64,000 nt of DNA from Tomocerus qinae (Eukaryota > Arthropoda > Collembola > Entomobryomorpha > Tomoceridae), in NCBI GenBank assembly GCA_020055645.1, contig CM034548.1, positions 31,546,201 through 31,610,200 of the forward strand. Direction: 5' to 3'. Of the stretch, positions 26,011-35,578 are shown one piece after another. The notes beneath the pieces are model-generated. The model ran no database searches, was not told where the DNA came from, and worked only from the letters and a program-made list of their open reading frames with translations. How positions within the stretch are numbered: the first letter of the stretch is position 1; the number at the start of each line of letters is the position of its first letter. A program made the translations under genes and the position numbers.

Positions 26011-26178
26011 AATTGTGTAGTATGCGTTTAATAGTGTGATAACTGCATGTTTACATTCATTTAATGATTTGTTAATTACCGTAACAATTAATTTTATAAA
26101 TGATGACATGACAGGGCTAAAAGAAAATCATACTTAACAATTTTTGAATTTCGCAGATAACAATGGCTAATAATTAAA

Positions 26179-26706
26179 CTAGATTCGTTTATAACGTAGG
26201 CACTGGTAGAACAAATGAGTGTCGGAATGACACGTGAAGCAAGTTGGACCCTTAGTGGAAATAAAAGAAGGTCCAGAAGGTTATTTTGTCGCTTAGGGAT
26301 GAGTGTTGTTCCATACCGGAAGTGTTCGTACTACTTCACGAACAAGTCTAGTTGGTGGGTGACGAGTCCAAGCGAATGTGGTTGTCGTGGAAACGGTGCT
26401 GGCCGTAGATGTTTTGTGTACCGTGGTGGTAGTAGATGCATGGAAAACGTTTTCGTGTGGCACTGATGAAGAGGTAGTTGTCACGGTGGGTGGAATGAAT
26501 TGAACTGTTTTGAGAATGGGTGGAACTGGTGTAGACGATGATGGAGTAATTTCGATTTGTCCTGATGTGATTAGAATTTGCTGACAGGGTTGGTGTTGAA
26601 TTTCTCCAGGTAAATTGATGTAAACATTGGAACGTGGTGGATAGGTTTGCTTCTCGATAGTAATTTGAACGCAGTGGTCATTGTCGATTTTAATTGCATG
26701 GGACAT
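26179..26706 (-). pseudogene. Zinc-knuckle ORF of element C (Gag-like), frameshifted
   Basis: Starts MSHAIKIDNDHCVQITIE and continues through a Pro/Thr/Ser-rich middle for 137 codons to a stop at 26293. A frame change then leads to a CCHC knuckle read as CFTCHSDTHLFYQC and a stop at 26179-26181. It aligns along its length with 29788-30396 in element B but has lost the second knuckle. CX2CX4HX4C knuckles are typical of retroviral and retrotransposon nucleocapsids, so a Gag-like nucleic-acid-binding role is likely. It lies immediately downstream of the MATH-BTB-finger frame, as in the other copies. Confidence 0.55.
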
Positions 26707-26870
26707 TTTCGGTTTCTAATTAGGGGAATATGTTTGCAGAGAGTGGCTTTGGAGAGTAACAAATAAGTAATAAAGTAATGGAAAAAAACTAGGTACATGC
26801 CCTAATTTGGATATTTTTTGGTTATGTAGGTTGTAGTGGAGGTTTTAATGATGCTTGCCGTCTTTATTGA

Positions 26871-27572
26871 TTTGACTTATGACTGTCTGGTGTGATAATT
26901 GCGTCAAATGTCTTCATCACGTTATGTGTCAGATGAGTCGACCTTATGTTTAAAAAGTGGTGTTGCCATGTAGGTTTTATGTATAAATGAGTTTTGCCTA
27001 TCATTTTCCGTATCAATTTCCGTAACATTTTACGTAACATTTTCCGTAACATTTTCCGTATCATTTTCCGGAGTGTGTTGGGTTGCACTTTCCTGGATAT
27101 GTTTCCGTGATGCTAAGTAAATGTTGAAGGACTTCTTTCCTGGGTGATAATGATTTCTGTGAGTTCTATAGGTTTCTTTTGATGAGCATTTGACGTAACA
27201 TAGTGGTTCATTACCTTTGTTGTCAATGTTCATAGCCATGGGTCTTTTTAGGTCATGCTCACTGTTGCCTAGGAAATGTGGGCATTTCCTGTATCGATAA
27301 TGTGAGTTCCAATGTTGTGTATAATAATGTTGGCTCACTGTTTTAAATGCACATATGGGGCACTTAAACAATTTTTCTGGCAAAGTTGTTTGTTGTATGT
27401 TCCCCTACCGCCGAAGACGAGCAGGGTCAGTAGATGGTTGGTTTTTGAGTCTTTGATTTTTGATCTTGCAGTCCTGGATAGCTATGGTCACTTGTTGTCG
27501 GGTAATATGTCGTTTCTGTTTTTCGGTGTATATTTCTACAGCCTGGTTGAAAACGTACATTGGGCACTTTGA
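26871..27572 (-). pseudogene. Distal part of the element C MATH-BTB-zinc-finger gene
   Basis: Continuation of the gene begun at 35579-36850 after the 8-kb insertion. It reads KCPMYVFNQAVE, meets one stop, then gives a C2H2 finger CPICAFKTVSQHYYTQHWNS with its second His, a second finger-like CPHFLG region, a third degenerate one (CYVKCSSKETYRTHRNHYH, lacking the first Cys) and a short NDTENVTENVT repeat tract. Gene order matches element B. At least one in-frame stop and a one-base register change at the insertion point make it a pseudogene. Confidence 0.6.
27003..27072 (-). repeat. 12-bp tandem repeat encoding an Asn-Val-Thr-Glu tract
   Basis: About five imperfect copies of CATTTTCCGTAA (plus strand), translated on the minus strand as tetrapeptides of the form N-(D/V)-T-E. 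It occupies the same position in the gene as the 12-bp or 24-bp arrays at 30946-31068 and 41222-41300, which encode SDTE/SDTR and ADTE. Confidence 0.7.
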
Positions 27573-27576
27573 ATAT

Positions 27577-28036
27577 TGTAATGGATGTGCATCGTTTGTA
27601 CATTATTTGGGTGTGAAGATGGAGAGTTTCTGCATCTGAGAAATGATGAGAGATTGTCGGAGTGTGTGAGACTAGTTCATAATGGTTTACAGTTTATTCA
27701 AGAAAGAATGTTACTATTACATTACCTATCCAGAACTAGCTAAAGAGTCAACAGACTGACTCTCCTTATATACTAAACTTAAGGTCCTATAATTATAGTA
27801 CTTTACTATAGTGTTTGCCTTGTTATAGTGTTTTGCTAACTACTGCTAAATTATTGTTACTTATCTTATTTGTCCTAACTATGTTCTGTTTACTTAGCAG
27901 AACGTGTTATGGCGTGATGCTTAATCATCGAAATAGTGAACTTTAGATTAGATAATAACTGACTAAGTTAGCTAATTTATTTATTTATCACCATAATAAA
28001 TTCTCTAAAAGTGCAAGATATACTAAATATCTTACA
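27577..28036 (-). repeat. 3' LTR of element B
   Basis: 460 bp, plus-strand ends TGTAATGG...ATCTTACA, that is TGTAA/TTACA terminal inverted repeats with the canonical TG..CA. It matches 35135-35578 along its length. Confidence 0.8.
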
Positions 28037-28047
28037 TCCCCTTCCTC
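28037..28047 (-). other. Polypurine tract of element B
   Basis: Minus strand GAGGAAGGGGA abuts the LTR start TGTAAGATATT. A similar GGCCGAGGGA abuts the related LTR that ends at 40560. Confidence 0.65.
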
Positions 28048-28446
28048 AAGATTTCGTCTACGACGAAAAAATAGAATTTATTATCTTTGTCTAGTTAAAG
28101 TCTACGTAAAGTTATTAACCTCTGGATTGGTTTTACTCATGTGTGTATGTGCGTGTAATAGTGTGAATGTACTTTTTGTTTACATTTATTTAATGATTTG
28201 TTAATTACCCTAACAAGTAGTTAAAATAAATGACATAACAGGATTAAAAGAAAATTACACTTACTAGATTTTTGAATTTTATACTTAACAATAAGTAATT
28301 GCTAATAACATTAAATTAGGCTTAGACTCATATTGTAATAATCTTCATAATTAGACTAAAACATTTAATACACTTTAAAAGACTATTGTGTATGTTATAA
28401 GTAAGTATAGTACTGTAGGTAGTAAGCATGTAACTCAAATGATTCG

Positions 28447-28520
28447 GAAAATGTATCGGTAAATGTTACGCAAATTGATACGGAAATTGTTACGGAAAAA
28501 ATGTTACGGAAAAATGATCA
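28447..28520 (+). repeat. Reverse-oriented copy of the 12-bp coding repeat inside element B
   Basis: Units of the type GATACGGAAATTGTTACGG occur here on the plus strand, whereas the same repeat in element C (27003-27072) is on the minus strand. With the plus-strand MATH piece at 29265-29425, this suggests that a stretch of element B was inserted or inverted from another family member. Confidence 0.5.
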
Positions 28521-28774
28521 TCAGAATTTGTAGAATTTTTAGCGAATTAAAACAGTTAGACGAGTTATGCAAGTTAGGAATTTTTAGACAACTTTTTAGA
28601 ATAATTACAAAAATTTTTAAAATTTCTATTCAAGTTTAGACTGAGGGTAGTACATTGATCATACATTGATGTGCATACTGAATTCAAAGTGAAAGTAAGA
28701 GTGCTTTCTCTACGGACTTAGATTTTTAGGTGCAAATGACTGAATTTGTTTGTTTTTAGTCTACTGGGTACATT

Positions 28775-28861
28775 TTTCATTATTATACTTATTTTATGAC
28801 TTTGTAAGTGGAGTTACAGTGAACATGCTAATAAGTAATCAAAACAATTGTGTTATAATAG
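28775..28861 (+). pseudogene. Diverged copy of saccharopine dehydrogenase exon 1 inside element B
   Basis: From about 28797 the sequence aligns with exon 1 (15187-15254) at roughly three quarters identity over 69 bases and stays open as FVSGVTVNMLISNQNNCVII, against [20 protein letters not shown] in the gene. Many differences are third-position changes, so the source was probably a once-coding paralogue rather than a fresh copy. Upstream, the Rossmann glycine segment is frame-shifted and the donor GTAAGT is lost, so it cannot act as an exon. It lies antisense to the retroelement. Confidence 0.6.
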
Positions 28862-29264
28862 GACATCAGAATGATTTATCAATTGACTAGTGTGTTTCAT
28901 AGAAGAAGTTTAGTATGCTTATAGCAATTATTTTTATAACAATGTTGTGTACAGTATCTTAACTAGTATTAATCATTGTAAAGTGTACTTAATTACATCT
29001 CTTATGCATGATAGATTTAGGCTAATGGTTGCATTATAATGTAGGGTAACATTGAGATTGGATCTATGAGATGAGAATCTGTAGGTAGAATAATAACTTA
29101 ACGACTATTCTTATTGGAAAAGGATTCATTCTTAAAAGGAAAACTCTTATATTTTCTGAGTAGTATTCTAAATAGTTATTACTTGAAGGATACATGTAGT
29201 TGGCACATAATAATTGAAACAAGTCTCTATGTTATACTTAGTATAGACACATACTTGTATCGGC

Positions 29265-29425
29265 ATAGTTGGTATCTTGGAAACCAACAATAATCTTATC
29301 AAGATTTGGATCTACTTACAAGAACTAATCTACAACAAATCACAGCCTATTTAGAAGTCGAACTCCTTTATCCAGGCACAAGATTAGTTTACGTACACAA
29401 AAAGATACTTCATATAGAATCATAA
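29265..29425 (+). pseudogene. Plus-strand MATH-domain fragment inside element B
   Basis: Translates as ETNNNLIKIWIYLQEL and, after a one-base shift, TNLQQITAYLEVELLYPGTR followed by LVYVHKK. This matches the MATH domain of element C (minus strand, 36415-36690) closely, but in the opposite orientation, and is disconnected from any BTB segment. Confidence 0.6.
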
Positions 29426-29787
29426 TCTTACATACATTTGCAAGATACATTTAAAAGTTATCTGAGTTTCCTAGAATTTCCTATAATTCCTAGACTTCCT
29501 ATAATTTCTTATAATTTCCTAGATTTCCCCCCCTCCTTAAGTTAAATCTTAGATTTTTATTAAAAGTGAAAGTACTAAAACTAGTCGGTGATTGAAGTTG
29601 TGGAGACATCCTGTGTAGAGGAGAAGAATAGGGTGAGTAGAGCAGAACTGAGTTGAGTAGAGTAGAGTTCAACTGAGCTGAGTGGAGAAAGTAGAGGAGC
29701 ACAAAACTGTGGTGCACTAAAGTTTTATTGTAAGGTGAATTGTGGACAATCGAAGTGTTAATCAAACCGTATTGTGGGCACAGTCAA

Positions 29788-30396
29788 TTAGTTAATGCAC
29801 TCTCGATGGGCGTAACCTAATCGTTTGCATTTGAAACATTTGGTGTGTGGACATTCGTAGAAGAGATGAGTGTCGGAATGACACGTGAAGCATGTCGGTC
29901 TTTTTGACGAAACGAAAGTTGGTCCGGCAGGTGGTTGAATTGTAAAAGGATGATTATGGACCCAAACAGGAGGTGGTTTTAAAACAACTTCTCTGACCGG
30001 TCTAGTAGGTGGGTAACGAGTCCAAGTAGATGATGTTGTAGTGGTCTCCGTTGTAGTGTTGCTGGTGGTGGTAGTGATGTGGAAAACATTTTCGGGTGGA
30101 ACGGTGGAAGAAGTAGTTGTGTTCTCCGTTGCACTGTCGTGTAAAGGTAAAGTGGCAGGTGATTCCTCTATGAATTGAAATTTTCGCAGGATGGGTGGCA
30201 CTGATGTGGAAGAATTTGGAGTCACCGCAATTTGTCCAGGTGTGATTAGGATTTGATGACACGGTGCTCATTGAGAATTTTCTTGTTGAATTTGACGAGG
30301 TAAGTCAATTAAAACACTTGGGCTTGGTGGGTCTGTTTGTTGCTCGATGGTGATTTTAACCAAATGGTCATTGTCGAATTTGAAGATGTGGGCCAT
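29788..30396 (-). pseudogene. Zinc-knuckle ORF of element B (Gag-like)
   Basis: About 202 codons from MAHIFKFDNDHLVKITIE to the stop at 29788, with one in-frame TGA at 30268-30270 (codon 43). After a Pro/Thr-rich middle the C-terminus has two adjacent knuckles: CFTCHSDTHLFYEC (complete CX2CX4HX4C) and CFKCKRLGYAHREC, in which the metal-binding His is replaced by Tyr. Such knuckles bind nucleic acid in Gag nucleocapsid proteins. Homologous frames follow the MATH-BTB-finger gene in elements C and D. It could also be the C-terminal part of a longer spliced or frameshifted Gag. Apart from the TGA the frame is open, so this copy may have decayed only recently. Confidence 0.6.
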
Positions 30397-30531
30397 GTTT
30401 GTAGAATTGGGATGAAAAATGTGGGATGATGAGAATATTGTTTTGAGTGAAGAAATAGATTTTAAATTTTTGGAGTTACGTATGTCTGTGGTGGTTGTTG
30501 TAATGAGCCGTGTTGTCTTTATTAGTTTGAC

Positions 30532-31990
30532 CTATGACTGTCTGGTGTTGTAACTTCTTTGAATGTCTTCATCACTTGAAGTGTCAGAAGGGTTATTCAT
30601 GAATAGATTTTTATGTTTGGAGATACTTGGTGTTGCTATGTGAATATTTGTGTCACTCTCCGTGTCTTGTTCTCTATCATCCTGGGTAGGTTTTCCTGTA
30701 ATGGTTTTTCTCGTAGTAAATAGGGTGTCTTTTATTCCGGAATGGTTTCGATTATGATGAGTTCTGAAAGTCTCTTTAGAGGAGCATATAACTTTGCATA
30801 CTGGACATTGGATACTTTTTGTCGCCAATGTGCTTGTTCATATGGATTTGTAAGTCTTCTTCGTCGAGTGCTAGAAATTGTGGACACTATGGACATCGAT
30901 AATGGGAAATGCGGCTGGATGTAATTGGCTTGTGGTATCGGATTCGGTGTCAGATCTGGTGTCAGATTCGGTGTCAGATCTGGTGTCAGATTCGGTGTCA
31001 GATCTGGTGTCAGATTCGGTGTCAGATCTGGTGTCAGATTCGGTGTCAGATCTGGTGTCAGATTCGGTGTTGACTTTATTGTTGACATTAGTATTGACTT
31101 TGGTATCTTCCGAACGTGTTGAAATGATTCTATGAAATTCCGGGGGAGGAGAAAATAAAGTAGTCAGGTGTTTAAACCGTTTCGATGTTGGTTGTAGTAG
31201 TGTTGACTGGTTGTTGAAAATGGGCAAATGGGGCACTTGTACAATTTTCTTTGTGGGCTTGTAGTAGTTTTTGAGGATGGTTTTCTTAGCGATGCTGAAG
31301 AACACGGTTGTGGATCATTTGTAGATGGACGTTCTTTTCTTATTGATGCTGAAGAACATGGGTGTGGTTTATTTGTAGTTGAACGTTCTTTTGTATTGTT
31401 ACAATCTTGAATTGTCACGGCCGACGGGTGTTGGTCAATGTGACGTTTTTTCTTTGTCGGTGTTTCTATTAACAGCTTGGGTGAAGATGGCGAATGGGCA
31501 TCTTTGTATAAATTTTTGTTCGTTTAAGGTTCGTGGTCTGGAAATGACTTCTCCGTTAATCATATCGTCACAATCTTCAGGAGAAAAAAAAAGGTGTCTG
31601 GGTATTGTGGTTAGAACGCGTGATGGTCCTGAGGGTGTATTGAAATGCTGAAGGATTCTGTTAACTTGTGGTGGAGGGCATAGTACAGTGGCCATATGTC
31701 GTACTGTGTCAATGTTATCATTGGTAAGCTTATCTATTATGTGATTCCATATTGTTGTCTTAAGTGTTTTAATGAAGTATTTTTCAGCCAATGTTGCTAT
31801 TTCGAGTAAGTACTGTATGTCCTGTGGGAATTTTTCTAATCCTGAGTAAATGAAGATAAGAAGGGCTTGTATGACTTCTGCTGCATTTTCGGATAAATTG
31901 ATCTGGTTTACTTGATTTTCTCTCCGAGGGAGTATCTGGTGTAGGCGAGTTCAGAGGCTGCATGGAATTGATAAACTGAAATCTGTAAGT
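30532..31990 (-). pseudogene. BTB-BACK-C2H2 zinc-finger gene of element B
   Basis: Reading on the minus strand: NQVNQINLSENAAEVIQALL then IFIYSGLEKFPQDIQYLLEI (C-terminal half of a BTB/POZ fold), a BACK-like helical part ending WNHIIDKLTNDNIDTVRHMA, and an EVISRPRTLNEQKF linker. Then come C2H2 fingers: CPICPFSTTSQHYYNQH (about 31180), CPQFLALDEEDLQIHMNKH (with a stop in its Cys pair, about 30870) and CPVCKVICSSKETFRTHHNRNH (about 30790). A long SDTE/SDTR tract lies between. Frame changes separate the parts and the N-terminal BTB half and MATH domain are missing, so this copy is broken. Intact MATH-BTB-BACK proteins such as SPOP are substrate adaptors of CUL3 ubiquitin ligases; whether this family does that is unknown. 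Confidence 0.65.
30946..31068 (-). repeat. 24-bp tandem array encoding (SDTESDTR)n
   Basis: Five near-identical copies of a 24-bp unit made of two 12-mers, GTGTCAGATCTG and GTGTCAGATTCG. On the minus strand it codes alternating SDTE and SDTR tetrapeptides. Near-identity of units shows recent expansion or homogenisation. Confidence 0.85.
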
Positions 31991-32819
31991 ACGTTTGTGA
32001 CTTGATTGTTTTGAAGTAGCTCGTGATGTGGTAGGTATTGGGTAAAGGTCTACAGTCGCTCTTTTACTACTGATTTCCCTAATGATTCTTTGTTTTAAGG
32101 CTTGTCGGAATACAGTAGTGTGACACCTGTCTACTGATGATCTTATGCGTTGGTTTCATTGTTTCAAGTAGTAAAAATTTTTGTTCGTCGCATTGTAGAA
32201 TGATATTTGTTGTTTATGGAGATAAGGTGTATTTTGTCATTTACTGGGTTGTGAATTTGATTGAGGTTGTCAACTATGTCGTCTGCAGATGATGTATGGC
32301 ATCTTAGGGTTGGCTTCGTCTAAAAGTTAAAATGGTGGACAAATAACTCTAAAAGGTTTGTTGGCCAAATATTTCTTGGACGTCGTTGTGGATATAGATT
32401 GGAAGTTGTCATCGGGTCGTGAATTTTCAATGGTATTGAATGGAGTCTGTCATGATTTATGTTGAACATCTAAGGATGGTCATCTATGGAATTTTTGAAC
32501 ATCTTTTGGGCGGATGTGGTCGTCTATGGCTTCATCCTCATTATCCATTGTTAAACTGTTCCTTTATTTTAGTCGTCTCTGCGTGTTAGTCATCTTTGGC
32601 TTTTTCTGGATCTGGTTCATAATTGGAATGGAAGTGTTTCTTGATTTTCTTATGTAAAAGAATGTGGACTATGGCCTTCTTGGGTTATGGAGTGGGTGAT
32701 AACTTCTTGGATTTCGGAGATGATGTTGGGTGCATCTTATTGGTTAACATTATCTATTTTATTGGTGGCTTACTAACGAGTTACTAACGATGTTAATTCT
32801 TTAACTAACGAAAAGTTTT

Positions 32820-33715
32820 AAATTATTGTTGATCAATGGGGTTAGATGCATTTTCTTTTGTGATCACTTAGTTTTCTGACTTGTTTAAGACTGTGGATGG
32901 GTTTACGTAAATTCTATCAATGGGAGAAAATGTAAACGATTTATCTTATGGGAGTTGGTGAATATAGTTGTAAGCTATGAGAGTGGACGCGTGTCTATGA
33001 TAACTCTAGTTTTCTTGAACTTCTATTTACCTTTATGATAATAGGTGTGAATGCGTCTCTATTTCTATGATGTACGGTACTATTATTTTTACTAAACAAT
33101 AGGAGTAGATGTGTCTCGATGGTTACTGTAGACACTGTAACTATTATATTTGTTTAAACTAGGAATGGATGTATTTCCGTGATTGCTTTCTGGTTTCCTG
33201 AACTATTTATAATTGTTTAACAATAAGTCTGGTAATTAATTATGTTTGTTTAACAATGAGAGTAAGTTTTATTTCAGTAGAGTTAACTAGTAGAGTTAAC
33301 TATATTCTTTCGAAGTTTTAATTAACTATGGGAGTGGATTACTTTAGTGACTATGGTCTTCCAAACTATTTTTGCTTATTAATGGAAGTGAATGCGTTTC
33401 TGTTGTATCTAAGGTTTCCCGAACTACTATATTTGAATTCGTAATGGGAGTTAATGTGCTTTTGAGGTAACTATGATATCCCGAACTTCTATGAACAATG
33501 GGAGTGGATACGTTCTCTGGAGTAACTATGGTCTTTTGAATTTCTATTGATAATGGGAGTGGGTGTGGTTGTGGGGTTACTATGGTCTCCCGAATCTCTA
33601 TTAACAATGGGAGTGGATGCGATTTCTGGGGTAGCTATTGTCTCTCGAAACTCTATTAACAATGGGAGTGGATGTGGTTGTGGGGTAACTATGGTCTCCC
33701 AAACCCTGGCTTTTG
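32820..33715 (-). repeat. Degenerate minisatellite of about 60-80 bp units in element B
   Basis: Repeated units around AACAATGGGAGTGGATG...TAACTATGGTCTCCCGAA. Units are best preserved at 33480-33715 and decay towards 32820. The minus strand partly translates as recurring TPIVNRDSGDHS-type peptides, so it may have been coding. Function unknown. Confidence 0.65.
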
Positions 33716-34639
33716 TTCGAACAGTACTGTTTTATCGCTGCCGGCTTAATGACCTCAAATGTGAGGATCCACGCTAGTGGATATGACTATTGATTTCCAC
33801 AAAATAGAAGATGCTAAATCCTCTAAAGGTGAGGGTTATCTGAAATGTACACTCGTGAATTAAGTAGCTAACTTAATTAAAGTGTTTTGTATTCTCAACT
33901 ATTCTCTATTGTACGTACGTGGTCAATCTCATTTGTTAAAGTCTGTCATAATAACGAGTGAAAAACTAATAAGTATTGTCTTGGTTAAAAACTTTTTCTA
34001 CGTTTCGAACTTGGAACCGTATACATGTATTTATGGGCGCGCTGATGTTACACATGTGGAGCTAGTTATAGATGGTGAGTGGTATGAAAGGAAAATGTAT
34101 GAGAGAGTGTGTTAATTAATAAGCTGACGTATAAATATCTGGCTATTGCTCCGCGTTTACATTTTTAAGCTGATAAGTAGCAGATGTGCTTTGATGTGTT
34201 TCTAATCTTAATGGGCCCTTCTATTCATTCGTACTTTGTTTCTACATATTTAAATGATTCATTGATAAGACTCTTTCATATACCTATCATAGTAATTTAT
34301 TTTTAGTTGGAGTTTTGAATACGGGATCTGAGGATATGTCCTTCTAAAAATTTTACTTTTACTATTGGTCAGGAAAAAAATTTAACGTAGTTATTTGAAA
34401 AAGAAAAAATTGAATTTTGGGGTAATCGAAATAAATGAAATGTCTTTGAAGAAATCGAAATAAATGACTTGACTTGAAAAATTTAAATGACTGAAAAAAA
34501 TTTTTTAAAATGATTTGGGTTCTCAAAAACAAAAAATTGTGCGTGTTTGTGTTGTAACCACGGTCACCACGGAGAACCATCAACCTTTCGGCAAAGTTCT
34601 GTCGAGGTTATCCTCTGTAGAGAATGCTCTGCTGAGTGT

Positions 34640-34960
34640 AAAACTCTCGAGTGTTTCTCCGAATTTTTAGATATGTAGTGTGATTTTTCGGAATCCTCCT
34701 TAGACTAAAAGTCTGGGAGTTTTTCCCTCTTTTTCGAGATTGGTCGTTAAGATACGTAATATATCTCCGAATTTTTGTCTCGAATGAAGGAATCCTCCTT
34801 GAACTAAAGTTTGAGAGTTTTTCCAACTTTTGAATGCTCGTCTTCTAACAATTCTAGGAGTTTTTCCTCTTTAAGGAATCCTCCTTGATTTTTGTGATTG
34901 AGAGTTTTTCATTGGAATGCTCTTTATAACTTGTTCTGGGAGTTTTTCCTGTGCGGTCGT
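34640..34960 (-). repeat. Short tandem repeats near the 5' end of element B
   Basis: Recurrent GGAATCCTCCTT and GAGAGTTTTTCC blocks, about four copies each, alternate through this region just downstream of the primer-binding site in transcription order. Such leader repeats are common in non-autonomous LTR elements; no function can be read from the sequence. Confidence 0.55.
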
Positions 34961-35117
34961 AGAAATGTATGTGTGAGTGCAGAAGCTGTGTAGCGGGAGG
35001 CTTAGTAGGCGGTTGCTTACTCTCTCTCCATTTTTCTTTGTCTCCGAAATGTCTCAAATTCTCTGTGCAGTTCATTTTTCTCCGAATTCACGTTTTCCAA
35101 TTTAATTCAAATCAAAT

Positions 35118-35134
35118 CCTCTGATGGGCCACCA
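35118..35134 (-). other. Primer-binding site of element B
   Basis: Minus strand TGGTGGCCCATCAGAGG starts directly at the inner edge of the 5' LTR and begins with TGG, the complement of a tRNA CCA tail. The cognate tRNA cannot be named without the organism's tRNA set. Confidence 0.65.
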
Positions 35135-35578
35135 TATAATGGATGTGTATCGTTTGTACATTAATTGGGTGTGAAGATGGAGAGTTTCTGCATCTGAGAA
35201 ATGATAAGAGACTGTCGGAGTGTGTGAGACTAATTCATAATGGTACAGTTTATTCAAGAAAGAATGTTACTGTTACATTACCAATCCAGAACTAGCTAAA
35301 GAGTCAACAGGCTGACTCTCCTTATATACTAAACTTAAGGTACTTCACTATAGTGTTTACCTTGCTATAGTGTTTTGCTAACTACTGCTAAATTATTGTT
35401 ACTTATCTTATTTGTCCTAACTATGTTCTGTTTACTTAGCAGAACGTGTTATGGCGTGATGCTTAATTATCGAAATAGTGAACTTTAGATTAGATAATAA
35501 CTGACTAAGCTAGCTAATTTATTTATTTATCACCATAATAAATTCTTTAAAAGTGCAAGATATACTAAATATCTTACA
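35135..35578 (-). repeat. 5' LTR of element B
   Basis: 444 bp matching 27577-28036. The plus-strand left end is TATAATGG rather than TGTAATGG, a single G to A change in the terminal repeat. It lacks about 16 bp present in the other LTR after CTTAAGGT. Confidence 0.8.

Larger units (their letters stand above)
27577..35578 (-). mobile_element. Complete-ended LTR retroelement (element B) with MATH-BTB-zinc-finger cargo and no visible pol
   Basis: Bounded by LTRs 27577-28036 and 35135-35578 and flanked by a 4-bp ATAT duplication (27573-27576, 35579-35582). Minus-strand orientation follows from a primer-binding site directly inside the right LTR (TGGTGGCCCATCAGAGG, 35118-35134) and a purine tract (GAGGAAGGGGA, 28037-28047) directly before the left LTR. 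A 4-bp duplication fits the Gypsy/Ty3 or errantivirus group. The 7.1-kb interior holds, in transcription order, tandem repeats, a BTB-BACK-finger frame (31990-30532), a zinc-knuckle frame (30396-29788), plus-strand fragments, and the purine tract. I saw no reverse transcriptase, RNase H or integrase motif, so it looks non-autonomous. The LTRs differ by several substitutions and a 16-bp indel, so insertion is not very recent. Confidence 0.75.

Noticed and set aside
30946-31068. CRISPR-like regular repeat
   Set aside because: Units are directly adjacent without unique spacers, inside a coding tract of a eukaryotic element.
30732-31135. Long frames made of TPNLTPDL or SVSDLVSD repeats
   Set aside because: They are alternative-frame or antisense readings of the 24-bp array; the SDTE/SDTR frame connects to the fingers and is the likely one.
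33882-34583. Possible pol fragments of element B
   Set aside because: I looked for reverse transcriptase (YxDD-type), RNase H and integrase signatures on the minus strand and saw none; the frames are AT-driven.
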